DNA from: Ornithinimicrobium humiphilum | Lineage (GTDB): Bacteria; Actinomycetota; Actinomycetes; Actinomycetales; Dermatophilaceae | Direction of reading: 5' to 3' | NCBI RefSeq assembly: GCF_006716885.1 | Contig: NZ_VFPU01000003.1 | Span: forward strand, 124,001 to 188,000 | Length of the DNA: 64,000 nt | Shown here: positions 7,868-15,671 of the stretch, piece after piece | How the letters are laid out: each line of letters begins with the position of its first letter | Numbering within the stretch: the first letter of the stretch is position 1 | Notes under the pieces: generated by a model | Told to the model about the DNA's origin: nothing | Seen by the model: the letters and a program-made list of their open reading frames with translations, nothing else | Database searches by the model: none | Program-made: the position numbers and the translations under genes

Positions 7868-9955
7868 TCAGTGCCGGTCGGCGGACCCGCTGGCCGCGTG
7901 CGGCACGACGTCGACGAGCAGCACGGCCGCCAGCTCGTTGGCGGCCTGCCGGACCTGCGAGACGTCGACCGCCGCGTGTCGCTCGGCGACCGAGGGCTCG
8001 ATCCTGGTCAGCACCTCGGAGGGAGCGCGCTGGGCGACCGTGACCGCGAGGTCCTGGCGCAGGGCCTCGCTCAGCAGACCGCCGGGGCCGGCCGCACGAC
8101 GTCCCAGCTCCACGGCATACCGCTCGGCGCGGGCGATCTCCTCGTCGTCGTCGCTGGTGAGCGTGAGCGCGGCCTGCTCGAGGAGGGCGACGCCCCGCTC
8201 GAGGTCGCCGTCGCCCAGCTCGGTGACGGCCCGCGTGAGGAGCGGGCGCTCCGGCCGACCGGCCTGGGCGGCGAGGAGGGAGAGCTCCATGCCCAGGACG
8301 CGCTCGCGGGTGCGGGCGCCGATGTCACCCTGGCGCAGGCCGGGCGTGTAGTTCTCCGACGGGGCGCTCTGCGCCATGGTGTCGAGGTACTCGCGCTGGG
8401 CCTCGTCCGGGGTGTGGACGGTGTCGCGCAGCGGGATGGCGCGGATCGCCAGGGTGGCGAGGAAGACCACGGCCAGGATCGGCAGGCCGAGCATGAACAC
8501 GCTGTGCAGCTGGTCGGCCAGGCCGGAGCGGACGGCGACCAGCACCTCCGGCGGGAGGCCGGCGGTCGCGGACGGGTCGAGCGCGGCGCCCGCGCCCAGG
8601 TCGCCGAGCGCGTCGGCGCCCGCACCCTCCAGCATCTCCGGCGGGAGGTAGGAGGCGATGGCCTGCGCCATGCCGGAGGTCATGACCGAGCCGAAGACCG
8701 CGATGCCGATGGTGTTGCCGACGTTGCGGAAGAACTGCAGCGCGGCGGTGCCGACGCCCAGGTCGGCGCGGGAGACGGCGTTCTGCACGACGAGCGTGTA
8801 CTGCTGCATCGACAGGCCCAGACCGACACCCATGACGGCGATCGCCGAGGTGAGCTGCCAGCCGGAGGAGTCGACGCCGAGGCGGGTGAGCATCCACAGG
8901 CCGACGGCGAGGATCGCGACGCCGAGGAGCATCAGCTCCTTGTAGCGGCCGGTCTTGGTGACCAGGAAGCCCGCGACGATGCCGATGACGATCATCCCGA
9001 CCATCATCGGCATGAGGATGATGCCGGACTCGGTCGCGCCGACGCCGATGACGCCCTGGGCGAAGACCGGGATGTAGATGATCGAACCGAACATCACCAT
9101 GGCCAGGCCGAAGGAGGCGATGTTGGCCCAGGTGAAGATGCTGTTGCGGAAGAGGCCGAGGGGCAGCAACGGGTTCTCGGCGCGCAGCTCGACGGCGACG
9201 AAGAGCCCCAGCAGGATCGTGCCGCCCACGAGCAGGCCGATGATCAGCGGCGAGTCCCAGGCGTAGGTAACGCCGCCGAAGGAGAAGGCGAGCAGCAGCG
9301 CGACGAGGGCGGGGGTCAGCGTGACGATGCCGAGGACGTCGATCTTGCCGCTGGTGGCGACCTGGTCGAGGTGCAGGAAGCGGGCGATGATGAAGAGCGC
9401 GATGACGCCGACCGGCAGCGCGGCGAAGAACAGCCAGCGCCAGCCGAAGTTGTCGGTGATCCAGCCGCCGGCGATCGGGCCGGCGACCGAGGTGACGCCG
9501 AAGACGGCGCCCATCAGGCCCTGGTACTTGCCGCGCTGACGCGCCGGGATGATGTCGCCGATGATCGTCTGCGACAGCGGCATGAGCGTGCCCATGCCGA
9601 GGCCCTGCACGGCGCGGCCCAGGACGAGCGTCCAGAAGTTGGGCGCCAGGCCCGAGATGATCGAGCCGATCATGAAGACGACGAGCCCACCGAGGTAGAA
9701 CTCGCGGCGGCCGAAGATGTCGGAGAGCTTGCCGACGATCGGCACGACGATCGCCGAGACGAGCATCGCGGCGGTGGCGACCCAGCTGTAGTGGTCCATG
9801 CCGCCGAGCTCGGCGACGATCCGCGGCATGGCCGGGCCGACGATGCCCTGGCTGATCGAGGCGACGAACATGCCGAGCATGAGGCCGACGAAGACGCGCC
9901 GGTGCTCGGGCGACAGGCTGTAGGGGGCGGGTTCGGTGGTTGTGGCGGTGCTCAA
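7868..9955 (-). CDS. MFS drug efflux transporter, DHA2 (14-helix) type, with C-terminal extension
   Basis: Multidrug exporter of 695 aa. Residues about 20-510 form the 14-helix DHA2 core, with motif A GKLSDIFGRREFYLGG after helix 2 and GAVFGVTSVAGPIAGGW (motif C, antiporter signature) in helix 5. The last ~175 residues (from about 520) are soluble, helical and charged; this tail is absent from typical 500-residue QacA/EmrB proteins. The start is a TTG that overlaps the stop of the MarR gene (TTGA), so the two are translationally coupled and the MarR protein probably represses both. Substrates unknown. Confidence 0.88.
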   Translation of the reverse strand: MSTATTTEPAPYSLSPEHRRVFVGLMLGMFVASISQGIVGPAMPRIVAELGGMDHYSWVATAAMLVSAIVVPIVGKLSDIFGRREFYLGGLVVFMIGSIISGLAPNFWTLVLGRAVQGLGMGTLMPLSQTIIGDIIPARQRGKYQGLMGAVFGVTSVAGPIAGGWITDNFGWRWLFFAALPVGVIALFIIARFLHLDQVATSGKIDVLGIVTLTPALVALLLAFSFGGVTYAWDSPLIIGLLVGGTILLGLFVAVELRAENPLLPLGLFRNSIFTWANIASFGLAMVMFGSIIYIPVFAQGVIGVGATESGIILMPMMVGMIVIGIVAGFLVTKTGRYKELMLLGVAILAVGLWMLTRLGVDSSGWQLTSAIAVMGVGLGLSMQQYTLVVQNAVSRADLGVGTAALQFFRNVGNTIGIAVFGSVMTSGMAQAIASYLPPEMLEGAGADALGDLGAGAALDPSATAGLPPEVLVAVRSGLADQLHSVFMLGLPILAVVFLATLAIRAIPLRDTVHTPDEAQREYLDTMAQSAPSENYTPGLRQGDIGARTRERVLGMELSLLAAQAGRPERPLLTRAVTELGDGDLERGVALLEQAALTLTSDDDEEIARAERYAVELGRRAAGPGGLLSEALRQDLAVTVAQRAPSEVLTRIEPSVAERHAAVDVSQVRQAANELAAVLLVDVVPHAASGSADRH

Positions 9956-10407
9956 GCGGTGGTCCTCCGGGAACGTTCGGCAGCCCAGCGGGCCTCGAGG
10001 GAGTCGGTCAGCTGGGAGAGAAGGCGGGCGAGGGCGAGGCGGTCGGCCTCGTCCCAGCCGTCGAGGGCGTCGGTCACGAGGGCCACGCGCCGCGCGCGCT
10101 CGCGCTCGACGGCGGCCCGACCGGCCTCGGTGGGGGTGACGAGGAAGGCCCGGCCGTCGGCCGGGTCGGGCTCGCGGGCGATGAGCCCGCGCTCGACGAG
10201 GGAGCCGAGGCGTCGGCTCATCGTCGACGGGTCCAGGCCCTCGGCCCGGGCGAGGTCGCGCGAGCGGACGGGCTCGGCCTCCGCACCGGGGGCCGTGAGC
10301 CGCGCCAGGACGAGGTAGTCGGAGCGGGAGAGCTCCTCCCCCTGGAAGTCGTTGACGACGCGCGCGATCGAGGCGAGCGCCCGCGTCAGCTGGTCAGATA
10401 GTTGCAT
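9952..10407 (-). CDS. MarR family transcriptional regulator
   Basis: Winged-helix dimeric regulator of 151 aa. The DNA-binding core is visible as LSRSDYLVLARL, LARAEGLDPSTMSRRLGSLVERGLI (recognition helix) and the wing DPADGRAFLVTPTEAG, about residues 25-100, flanked by dimerisation helices. The ATG chosen (complement 10405-10407) matches the normal N-terminus of the family; the upstream extension in the same frame is low-complexity and overlaps the divergent gene. It directly precedes and overlaps the efflux gene, the classic arrangement of a MarR repressor of a drug pump. A dyad covering the start codon is its likely operator. Confidence 0.88.
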   Translation of the reverse strand: MQLSDQLTRALASIARVVNDFQGEELSRSDYLVLARLTAPGAEAEPVRSRDLARAEGLDPSTMSRRLGSLVERGLIAREPDPADGRAFLVTPTEAGRAAVERERARRVALVTDALDGWDEADRLALARLLSQLTDSLEARWAAERSRRTTA

Positions 10408-10421
10408 GATACAAACATCAT
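10406..10421. promoter_or_regulatory. Dyad ATGAT-N6-ATCAT, candidate MarR operator
   Basis: A short, A/T-rich inverted repeat with 5-bp arms covers the start codon of the marR gene, in otherwise very GC-rich DNA. Position and symmetry fit autoregulation. The short arms mean it could be chance. Confidence 0.45.
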
Positions 10422-10560
10422 ACGCTCGTCCGGGTGGTTCTCTTCCCCCATCGGTCGTGGGGCTCCCGATGACTTTCCGGACGGGTCCGGGTCGGACCTC
10501 GTGACGGCGCTCCCGGGCTCCCGGGGTGACGCGTCGCAGAGCTCGAGAGGACCCGCCACC

Positions 10561-11049
10561 GTGCCCCAGCACCAGCTGCTGTTCGTCAACCTCCCCGTCG
10601 CCGACCTGGCCCGCAGCCGGGCGTTCTTCACCCAGCTCGGCTACCGCTTCGACGAGGACTTCTGCGACGGGGAGTCGCTGTGCCTGCGGCTGGGGCCGGC
10701 GCACTTCGCCATGCTGCTGCGGGCCGACCTCTTCGCGGGCTTCCACGACCAGCCGACCGCGCCGCCCGGGGCGGTGGAGTCGGTGCTATGCCTGACCGCC
10801 GACTCGCGGGAGCAGGTCGACGCGCTCGTCGACCGCGCGGTGCTCGCCGGCGGCCGGGACGTGCGGCGTTCGGACCTGGGCTTTCTCTACGGGCGCTCCT
10901 ACAGCGACCTCGACGGCCACGTCTGGGAGGTGATGTGGATGGATCCCGACCCCCTCAGGGGTGGCGCGGCGGACGGGGCCGGTGCGAGGGTGGAGAACGG
11001 CACGAGAGCCGGAGGGGTCGTGCCCCGACTCGATGAGGAGATGCGATGA
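10561..11049 (+). CDS. VOC (glyoxalase/bleomycin-resistance fold) family protein
   Basis: Protein of 162 aa with the vicinal oxygen chelate fold: beta-alpha-beta start LLFVNLPVADLARSRAFFTQLGY, a middle module with HFAMLLR, and the closing strand YSDLDGHVWEVMWMDP, as in actinobacterial VOC proteins. GTG start at 10561 with GAGAGGA about 8 bases upstream; the longer in-frame extension to 10402 runs through the marR promoter and is not convincing. Its last codons overlap the sigma factor start (ATGA at 11046-11049), so they are one operon. Metal ligands are incomplete by eye, so enzymatic activity is uncertain. Confidence 0.8.
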   Translation: MPQHQLLFVNLPVADLARSRAFFTQLGYRFDEDFCDGESLCLRLGPAHFAMLLRADLFAGFHDQPTAPPGAVESVLCLTADSREQVDALVDRAVLAGGRDVRRSDLGFLYGRSYSDLDGHVWEVMWMDPDPLRGGAADGAGARVENGTRAGGVVPRLDEEMR

Positions 11050-12050
11050 CCGTCGCCGAGCACCCCACCACCACCGCCGCGACCGACGGCACGTTCGAGG
11101 AGCTGACCGCGCCGCTGCGCGGCGAGCTGCTCGCGCACTGCTACCGGATGCTGGGCTCCGCGGGCGAGGCGGAGGACATGGTGCAGGAGACCTACCTGCG
11201 TGCCTGGAAGGCCTTCCACTCCTTCGAGGGCCGCTCCTCGGTGCGCACCTGGATGTACACGATCGCCACCAACACCTGCCTGACCGCGCTCAAGCGGCAG
11301 TCGAGGCGGCCGCTGCCGAGCGGGCTCGGCCAGCCCCCCGGCGACCCGCGCGTCCCGGTCGTGGAGGACCGCTCCCGCGACTGGCTCGAGCCGCTGCCCG
11401 ACCGGCTGGTCTGGGGCGAGGCGCAGCCGGACCCGGCCGACGCGGCCGTCGCCAGCGAGGGCGTGCAGCTCGCGGTCGTCGCGGCGCTGCAGGACCTGCC
11501 GCCGCGCCAGCGCGCCGCCCTCGTGCTGCGCGACGTGCTCCAGCTCTCCGCGGCCGAGACCGCCGAGGCGCTGGGCTGCTCGGTCGCCGCCGCCAACTCC
11601 GCGCTCCAGCGCGCCCGCGCGACGCTCGGCGACGGGGTCAGCCGCGCCGGCCGCCGGGTGCACGAGCTCACCGAGGACGAGCGGGCGGTCTTCGCCGCCT
11701 TCTGCGAGGCCTTGGAGAGGTATGACGTGCCCGCGGTCGTCGCGGTGATGGCCGACCAGGCGCAGTGGCAGATGCCGCCCTTCGACCGCTACTACCTGGG
11801 CCGCCAGGCGATCGCCGACCTCATCTCGACGCAGTGCCCGGCCTCGGGACCGCGCGACCTGCTCATGCTGCCGACGGTCTCCAACGGCCAGCCCGCGGCG
11901 GGGATGTACTTCCGCGGCGAGGACGGCGTCCACCGCCCCTTCCAGCTCGTCGTGCTCGACATCGTCGACGGGGTCGTGACGTCGGTCGTGGGCTTCTTCT
12001 CCGAGGAGGCGTTCGCCCAGGCGGGGCTGCCGGCGGAGGTCCGGCGCTGA
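11046..12050 (+). CDS. ECF RNA polymerase sigma factor with C-terminal SnoaL-like domain (SigG-like)
   Basis: Sigma-70 family factor of 334 aa. Region 2 is about residues 18-85 (ELLAHCYRMLGSAGEAEDMVQETYLRAW), region 4 about 140-200 (LPPRQRAALVLRDVLQLSAAETAEALGC), and residues 210-330 form a SnoaL/NTF2-like domain (WQMPPFDRYYLGRQAIADLI), as in the SigG-like ECF group. Such factors have no classical anti-sigma gene next to them; the C-terminal domain is thought to tune activity. The gene overlaps the VOC gene by four bases. The pairing suggests the VOC protein and sigma factor answer the same stress, but the signal is unknown. Confidence 0.88.
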   Translation: MTVAEHPTTTAATDGTFEELTAPLRGELLAHCYRMLGSAGEAEDMVQETYLRAWKAFHSFEGRSSVRTWMYTIATNTCLTALKRQSRRPLPSGLGQPPGDPRVPVVEDRSRDWLEPLPDRLVWGEAQPDPADAAVASEGVQLAVVAALQDLPPRQRAALVLRDVLQLSAAETAEALGCSVAAANSALQRARATLGDGVSRAGRRVHELTEDERAVFAAFCEALERYDVPAVVAVMADQAQWQMPPFDRYYLGRQAIADLISTQCPASGPRDLLMLPTVSNGQPAAGMYFRGEDGVHRPFQLVVLDIVDGVVTSVVGFFSEEAFAQAGLPAEVRR

Positions 12051-12096
12051 CAGGTTGGTGACGTGCGGGGGGCGGCCGGGCCGCTCCATGCCTTCC

Positions 12097-12167
12097 CTGC
12101 GAGTGCACCGGTTGTGTCGCCAGATCCTAAGAAGTGGAGATCGTCGACGTATGCGGTGCACTCGCAG
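12097..12167. repeat. 71-bp element bounded by perfect 14-bp inverted repeats
   Basis: CTGCGAGTGCACCG at 12097-12110 is repeated in exact complement at 12154-12167, with a 43-base centre of lower GC. It lies in a gene-free spacer of about 180 bases between the sigma factor and a convergent gene. It could be a large terminator hairpin, but the loop is long for that; a small mobile repeat (MITE-like) is an alternative. No clear target-site duplication is visible. Confidence 0.6.
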
Positions 12168-12227
12168 CGGTCGTGATCCGGGCCTGACGTCCTCAGCTGC
12201 CGAACGCACTCACCGAGAGGTCTGCCG

Positions 12228-12890
12228 TCAGCCGGCGCGGCCGGCCACGGACGCGATCCCGAGCCAGGTGTGGTGATTGCCGGCCCAGCACCAGCCGAGC
12301 TTGGGGGCTCCCCTGCGGTCGCGGCCGTCGCGGCCGGTGCCGTTGCTGATCCAGAGCGCGGGGACGCGGCTGTCGAGCGTGCCGGGGCGACGGCCGGGCC
12401 TGCGCGAGCCGGTCGTCATGAAGCACCGGTTGCGCTCGAGCACCTCGGGCACCTGCAGGGCCCAGGCCACGCCCTCGGCCGCGGTCATCCGGCTGCGGCC
12501 ACGGGCGGCGATCTCGGGGTCGACGTCGTTCGGGCTGCGGTTGGCGTACTCGTCGCCGCGCTGCGGGTCGATCACCGCGTAGAGGTCGGCGTCGGGCACG
12601 TCGACGCCCTCGACCGGGCCGAACTCCGCCAGGTCGGTCAGATCCTCGACGACGAAACCGGGCTTGTCGCCGAGCCGGAGCAGCGGCACGAGCTCGGCCA
12701 GCGGGACCAGCCGCGGGGAGACGACGAGGAGGTCGCCCGCGAGCCCGTCCGGCAGCGGCGGCACGTCGAGGCCGAGCCCGACAAGGCGGGCGTGCTGCTC
12801 GGCGAGCGGCGGGGGCCCCGCGGCCGGACCGGTCGAGCCGGTGACGTCGGCGGGCGAGGAAGTGGGATCGGCGGGCAGGGAAGCGGGCAT
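12228..12890 (-). CDS. DUF5701-like conserved protein
   Basis: Cytoplasmic protein of 220 aa with no signal or membrane segment. The C-terminal LGWCWAGNHHTWLGIAS and the internal YANRSPNDVDPEI and GVAWALQVPEVLERNRCFMTTGSR segments are typical of a conserved actinobacterial family that I believe is DUF5701; its activity is unknown. The start ATG (complement 12888-12890) is six bases after AGGAGGA; the in-frame upstream extension has no ribosome site. The first 30 residues are Pro/Ala-rich and likely disordered. Converges on the sigma factor gene. Confidence 0.65.
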   Translation of the reverse strand: MPASLPADPTSSPADVTGSTGPAAGPPPLAEQHARLVGLGLDVPPLPDGLAGDLLVVSPRLVPLAELVPLLRLGDKPGFVVEDLTDLAEFGPVEGVDVPDADLYAVIDPQRGDEYANRSPNDVDPEIAARGRSRMTAAEGVAWALQVPEVLERNRCFMTTGSRRPGRRPGTLDSRVPALWISNGTGRDGRDRRGAPKLGWCWAGNHHTWLGIASVAGRAG

Positions 12891-13021
12891 CGGTGTCCTC
12901 CTGTCGTGGGGGCCGTCACAACGCTGCGACCTGGCGGAGCATTCCCACCGGGTACCGGGCCACCGGGCCGCTGCCGACGACCCCGGGGTCGACACCGAAC
13001 GCCGGCGCCTACCCGCCCGCC

Positions 13022-13885
13022 TCAGAAGACCGGCTTGCCGCCCGTCACCCCGAGCACCGTGCCCGAGACGTAGCTCGCCTCGTCGGAGGCGAGGAAGACG
13101 TAGGCCGCCGCGACCTCGACCGGGTGCCCGGCCCGCCCGAGCGGCACGTCGGAGCCGAAGCCCTCGACCTTGTCGGGCGCCATGGTGGACGGGATGAGCG
13201 GGGTCCAGATCGGGCCGGGCGCGACCGCGTTGACCCGGACGCCGCGCGGGCCGAGCTCGGCGGCGAGGTTGACGACGAGGTTGTTGAGCGCCGCCTTGGT
13301 CGCGGCGTAGTCGAGCAGGTGGTCCGAGGGCGAGTAGGCCTGGACCGAGGTGGTGACGACGACGCAGCCGCCGCTCTTCTCCAGCTCCCCGGCCAGCTCG
13401 CGCACCAGCCAGAAGGGCGAGAAGACGTTGGTCGCGAAGGTGCGCTCGACCTGCTCCGGCGGGAACTCCTCGAGGTGGTCGTGGGTCATCTGGTAGGCCG
13501 CGTTGGCGACGAGGACGTCGAGCCCGCCGAGCGCCGCGACCGCGTCCTGCGCGAGCTGCCGGTTGGCGTCGTAGCCGCGCAGGTCGACGGGGAAGAGCGT
13601 GCAGCTGCCGCCCGCCTCCTCGACCAGTTCCTTGGTGCGCTGCGCGTCCTCGGCCTCCTCGGGAAGGTGCGCGACGGCGACGGAGGCGCCCTCCTTGGCG
13701 AAGGTCAGCGCCACCGCCCGGCCGATGCCCGAGTCACCGCCCGTGATGAGCGCGCGCTTCCCGGTCAGCCGGTCGCGCCCGGTCCACGACTCCTCGCCGT
13801 GGTCGGGCGCCGGGTCGAGCTCGGCGACGGTGCCCGGCCACGTCTGCTCCTGGGCCGGGATCGAGGTCAGGTCGGGACGGGACAT
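13022..13885 (-). CDS. SDR family NAD(P)-dependent oxidoreductase (general-stress type)
   Basis: Short-chain dehydrogenase of 287 aa. A 40-residue N-terminal extension precedes the Rossmann motif TGGDSGIGRA (about 48-57); the NAA motif is LVANAA, the catalytic Ser is in VVTTSVQAYS and the Tyr-x3-Lys is YAATK. The extension with WPGTVAEL and GxDRLTGK is characteristic of the subgroup related to Bacillus general stress proteins (YdaD/YhdF). Start ATG follows GCAGGAGC by about six bases. Monocistronic by spacing. Substrate unknown; a redox role under stress is family inference. Confidence 0.85.
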   Translation of the reverse strand: MSRPDLTSIPAQEQTWPGTVAELDPAPDHGEESWTGRDRLTGKRALITGGDSGIGRAVALTFAKEGASVAVAHLPEEAEDAQRTKELVEEAGGSCTLFPVDLRGYDANRQLAQDAVAALGGLDVLVANAAYQMTHDHLEEFPPEQVERTFATNVFSPFWLVRELAGELEKSGGCVVVTTSVQAYSPSDHLLDYAATKAALNNLVVNLAAELGPRGVRVNAVAPGPIWTPLIPSTMAPDKVEGFGSDVPLGRAGHPVEVAAAYVFLASDEASYVSGTVLGVTGGKPVF

Positions 13886-14007
13886 GGCGAGCTCCTGCGG
13901 TCGGGGTGCGGGGTCCCTCTCGACGGTATGGAGTGTCCGCACGGCCCGCGCGCCGAAGCCGCCCGCCCGCTGGACCGACGCCCAGGGCGACGCCACCGGC
14001 GCGTCGC

Positions 14008-14790
14008 TCAGCCCTCGAGCACCAGCCGCAGCGCCGCGTGGTCGGTCAGCCCGGCCTCGCGCGGAGCCTGGTGCAGGTCGCAGGCCACGACGCGCGGCAC
14101 CAGGTCGGGTGTGACGAAGGCGTGGTCGTAGCGGCAGCCGACCCCGCTGTGGTCGACCCAGCTGACCTCGGTCGAGGCCGGGTGCCGGAGCCGGAAGGCG
14201 TCGACCAGGCCGTGCCGCCCCTCCAGCCCGGCCAGCAGCTCCGTCTCCTCGAGCAGGACGTGCGGGAGCGGGTCGTCGTGCAGCGGGTCGACGAGATTGA
14301 GGTCCCCGACCACGACGCCCGGCGCGTCAGGATCCACCGAACGCCAGGCCGGCAGCCACGCGTCGAGGGCCGCCAGCCACTCCCGCTTCCGCCGCCGCTG
14401 CGTGGCCGAGGAGTAGCGGACCGGGTCGCTGGCAGCCCCGTAGACGCCGAGCACCCGCAGCACCTCACCACCCCCGTCGGTCACGCGCAGCGGCAGCACC
14501 CGTCCCGGCAGCACGGACGGCCCCGGCAGCTCCTCGACCTCCGCGACCAGGTCCGGCCGTCGCGTCACGACCATGACCCCCCGGCCCCCGGCCGAGGCCC
14601 GGTCGGTGACGTGCACGCCATGCCCGGCGGCACGGCATACCTGCGCGAGCAGCCGGGTCCCCTCCCCACCCGAGGTCTCGGTGAGCACCCAGACGTCGTC
14701 CTCGTCGGGCCACAGCAGCTCGAGGACCCCGCGCGCCCGCTCGCGCGTCGGCGCGGCGACGTTGAGGGCGAGCAGGGAGCGCACCGGCAT
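14008..14790 (-). CDS. Endonuclease/exonuclease/phosphatase (EEP) fold protein
   Basis: Soluble protein of 260 aa with the metal-dependent EEP fold. Visible catalytic elements are LLALNVAAPT at the N-terminus (in place of the usual N-W/I pattern), WVLTET around residue 35, GDLNLVD near residue 163 and the terminal TDHAAL near residue 250 (Asp-His pair). The substrate may be nucleic acid or a phosphate ester; it cannot be told from sequence. Leaderless start: TAGCAT lies six bases before the ATG (complement of 14797-14802). Confidence 0.75.
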   Translation of the reverse strand: MPVRSLLALNVAAPTRERARGVLELLWPDEDDVWVLTETSGGEGTRLLAQVCRAAGHGVHVTDRASAGGRGVMVVTRRPDLVAEVEELPGPSVLPGRVLPLRVTDGGGEVLRVLGVYGAASDPVRYSSATQRRRKREWLAALDAWLPAWRSVDPDAPGVVVGDLNLVDPLHDDPLPHVLLEETELLAGLEGRHGLVDAFRLRHPASTEVSWVDHSGVGCRYDHAFVTPDLVPRVVACDLHQAPREAGLTDHAALRLVLEG

Positions 14791-14902
14791 GCCCGGATGC
14801 TACGCAGGGCGCGCCGACCGCGCCCCCGGTATGACGTGCCCACCCGCAGGTGCAGACCCCGGGTGGATCCGCGGCGCGGGTGGTCGGGACGACGGTAGGG
14901 GC

Positions 14903-15103
14903 ATGACGATCTTCCAGCTCCTGCTCGACCTCGCCGTCCTCGCCGGCATCGCGCTCTTCGGCCTCCTCGCGGTCGTGCCGCTGTGGCTCGACCGCGACGC
15001 CGCGGAGGGTCAGTGCTTCGGCGACACCCAGCGCCAGCCGCGCGGCGGCTTTCCGGCGTCGGGGCCCATCTCGCGCACGATGACGTCGCCCATGAGCGTG
15101 TAG
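14903..15103 (+). CDS. Putative small membrane protein, overlapping the convergent gene
   Basis: Candidate 66-residue protein: residues 1-28 are a strongly hydrophobic helix (LLLDLAVLAGIALFGLLAV) ending in PLWLDRDAA, followed by a polar tail. Support for a real start is a GACGGT hexamer at 14891-14896, six bases before the ATG, the same leaderless layout seen in many neighbours. The final 94 bases overlap the 3' end of the LiaF-like gene on the other strand, so the tail may be non-native or the stop may have moved. No family recognised. Confidence 0.4.
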   Translation: MTIFQLLLDLAVLAGIALFGLLAVVPLWLDRDAAEGQCFGDTQRQPRGGFPASGPISRTMTSPMSV

Positions 15104-15612
15104 CCGCGCACGACCAGCCGCGCGCCGGTGGGCGCCGTCTGGTGACGCGGGTCGGTCTCGGTCTTGACGTCGCCGAGCAGCGTGCCGCCGCTGACGACCA
15201 CCTCGGTGCCCGGCGGCACGACGATCTTGACGTCGCCCATGAGCGACCAGGTCTCGACCTCGAGCGTCTCGCCCGGCTGGATGACCTCGCGCAGGTCGAG
15301 CTTGAGGTCGCCCATGAGCTGCAGCGCGTTGGTCTTGCGGGCGGCCTGCCAGCGACCGGTGCGCACGATGTCGCCGAGGAAGGCGACGAGCGGGTCGGTC
15401 TTCTCGATCCGGGCCGGCGGCTGGGCGGCACCCGCGCGGTAGGGCGGCAGCACCTCGCCGGCGAGCGGCACCACCTCGGGCATGCCGGTGCCCGTCCCGG
15501 CGCTGCCGGGCGTGGGCAGCGGCGGCGGGGGCGGCGTCGGCTCCGTCGGGTAGCCGAGCTCGCTGGGGCCGGCCCACTCCGGACCCTGCTGTCCACCGGG
15601 CTGGTTCGTCAT
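15010..15612 (-). CDS. LiaF-like / cell-wall-stress C-terminal domain protein
   Basis: Protein of 200 aa: a Pro-rich, disordered N-terminus (about 1-65) and a C-terminal region made of repeated short beta strands with three LMGD/LLGD repeats (LQLMGDLKLDL, WSLMGDVKIVV, GTLLGDVKTE, YTLMGDVIV), the pattern of the LiaF C-terminal (DUF2154-like) beta-helix. No membrane segment was seen, unlike true LiaF. The ATG at 15612 is preferred over the in-frame GTG at 15621 because TACGGT lies seven bases before it. Possible role in envelope-stress sensing by family only. Confidence 0.65.
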   Translation of the reverse strand: MTNQPGGQQGPEWAGPSELGYPTEPTPPPPPLPTPGSAGTGTGMPEVVPLAGEVLPPYRAGAAQPPARIEKTDPLVAFLGDIVRTGRWQAARKTNALQLMGDLKLDLREVIQPGETLEVETWSLMGDVKIVVPPGTEVVVSGGTLLGDVKTETDPRHQTAPTGARLVVRGYTLMGDVIVREMGPDAGKPPRGWRWVSPKH

Positions 15613-15671
15613 ACCTCCCACCGTAACCGCCCGGCCGCCACGGCGTGCGGGGCCCGACCTACTGTTGCGGG

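Noticed and set aside
5628..8351. Very long plus-strand open frame (907 codons) opposite the two-component operon
   Set aside because: Its translation is Arg/Gly/Asp/Val-rich low-complexity sequence, typical of the complement of high-GC genes. The minus-strand genes are clear families.
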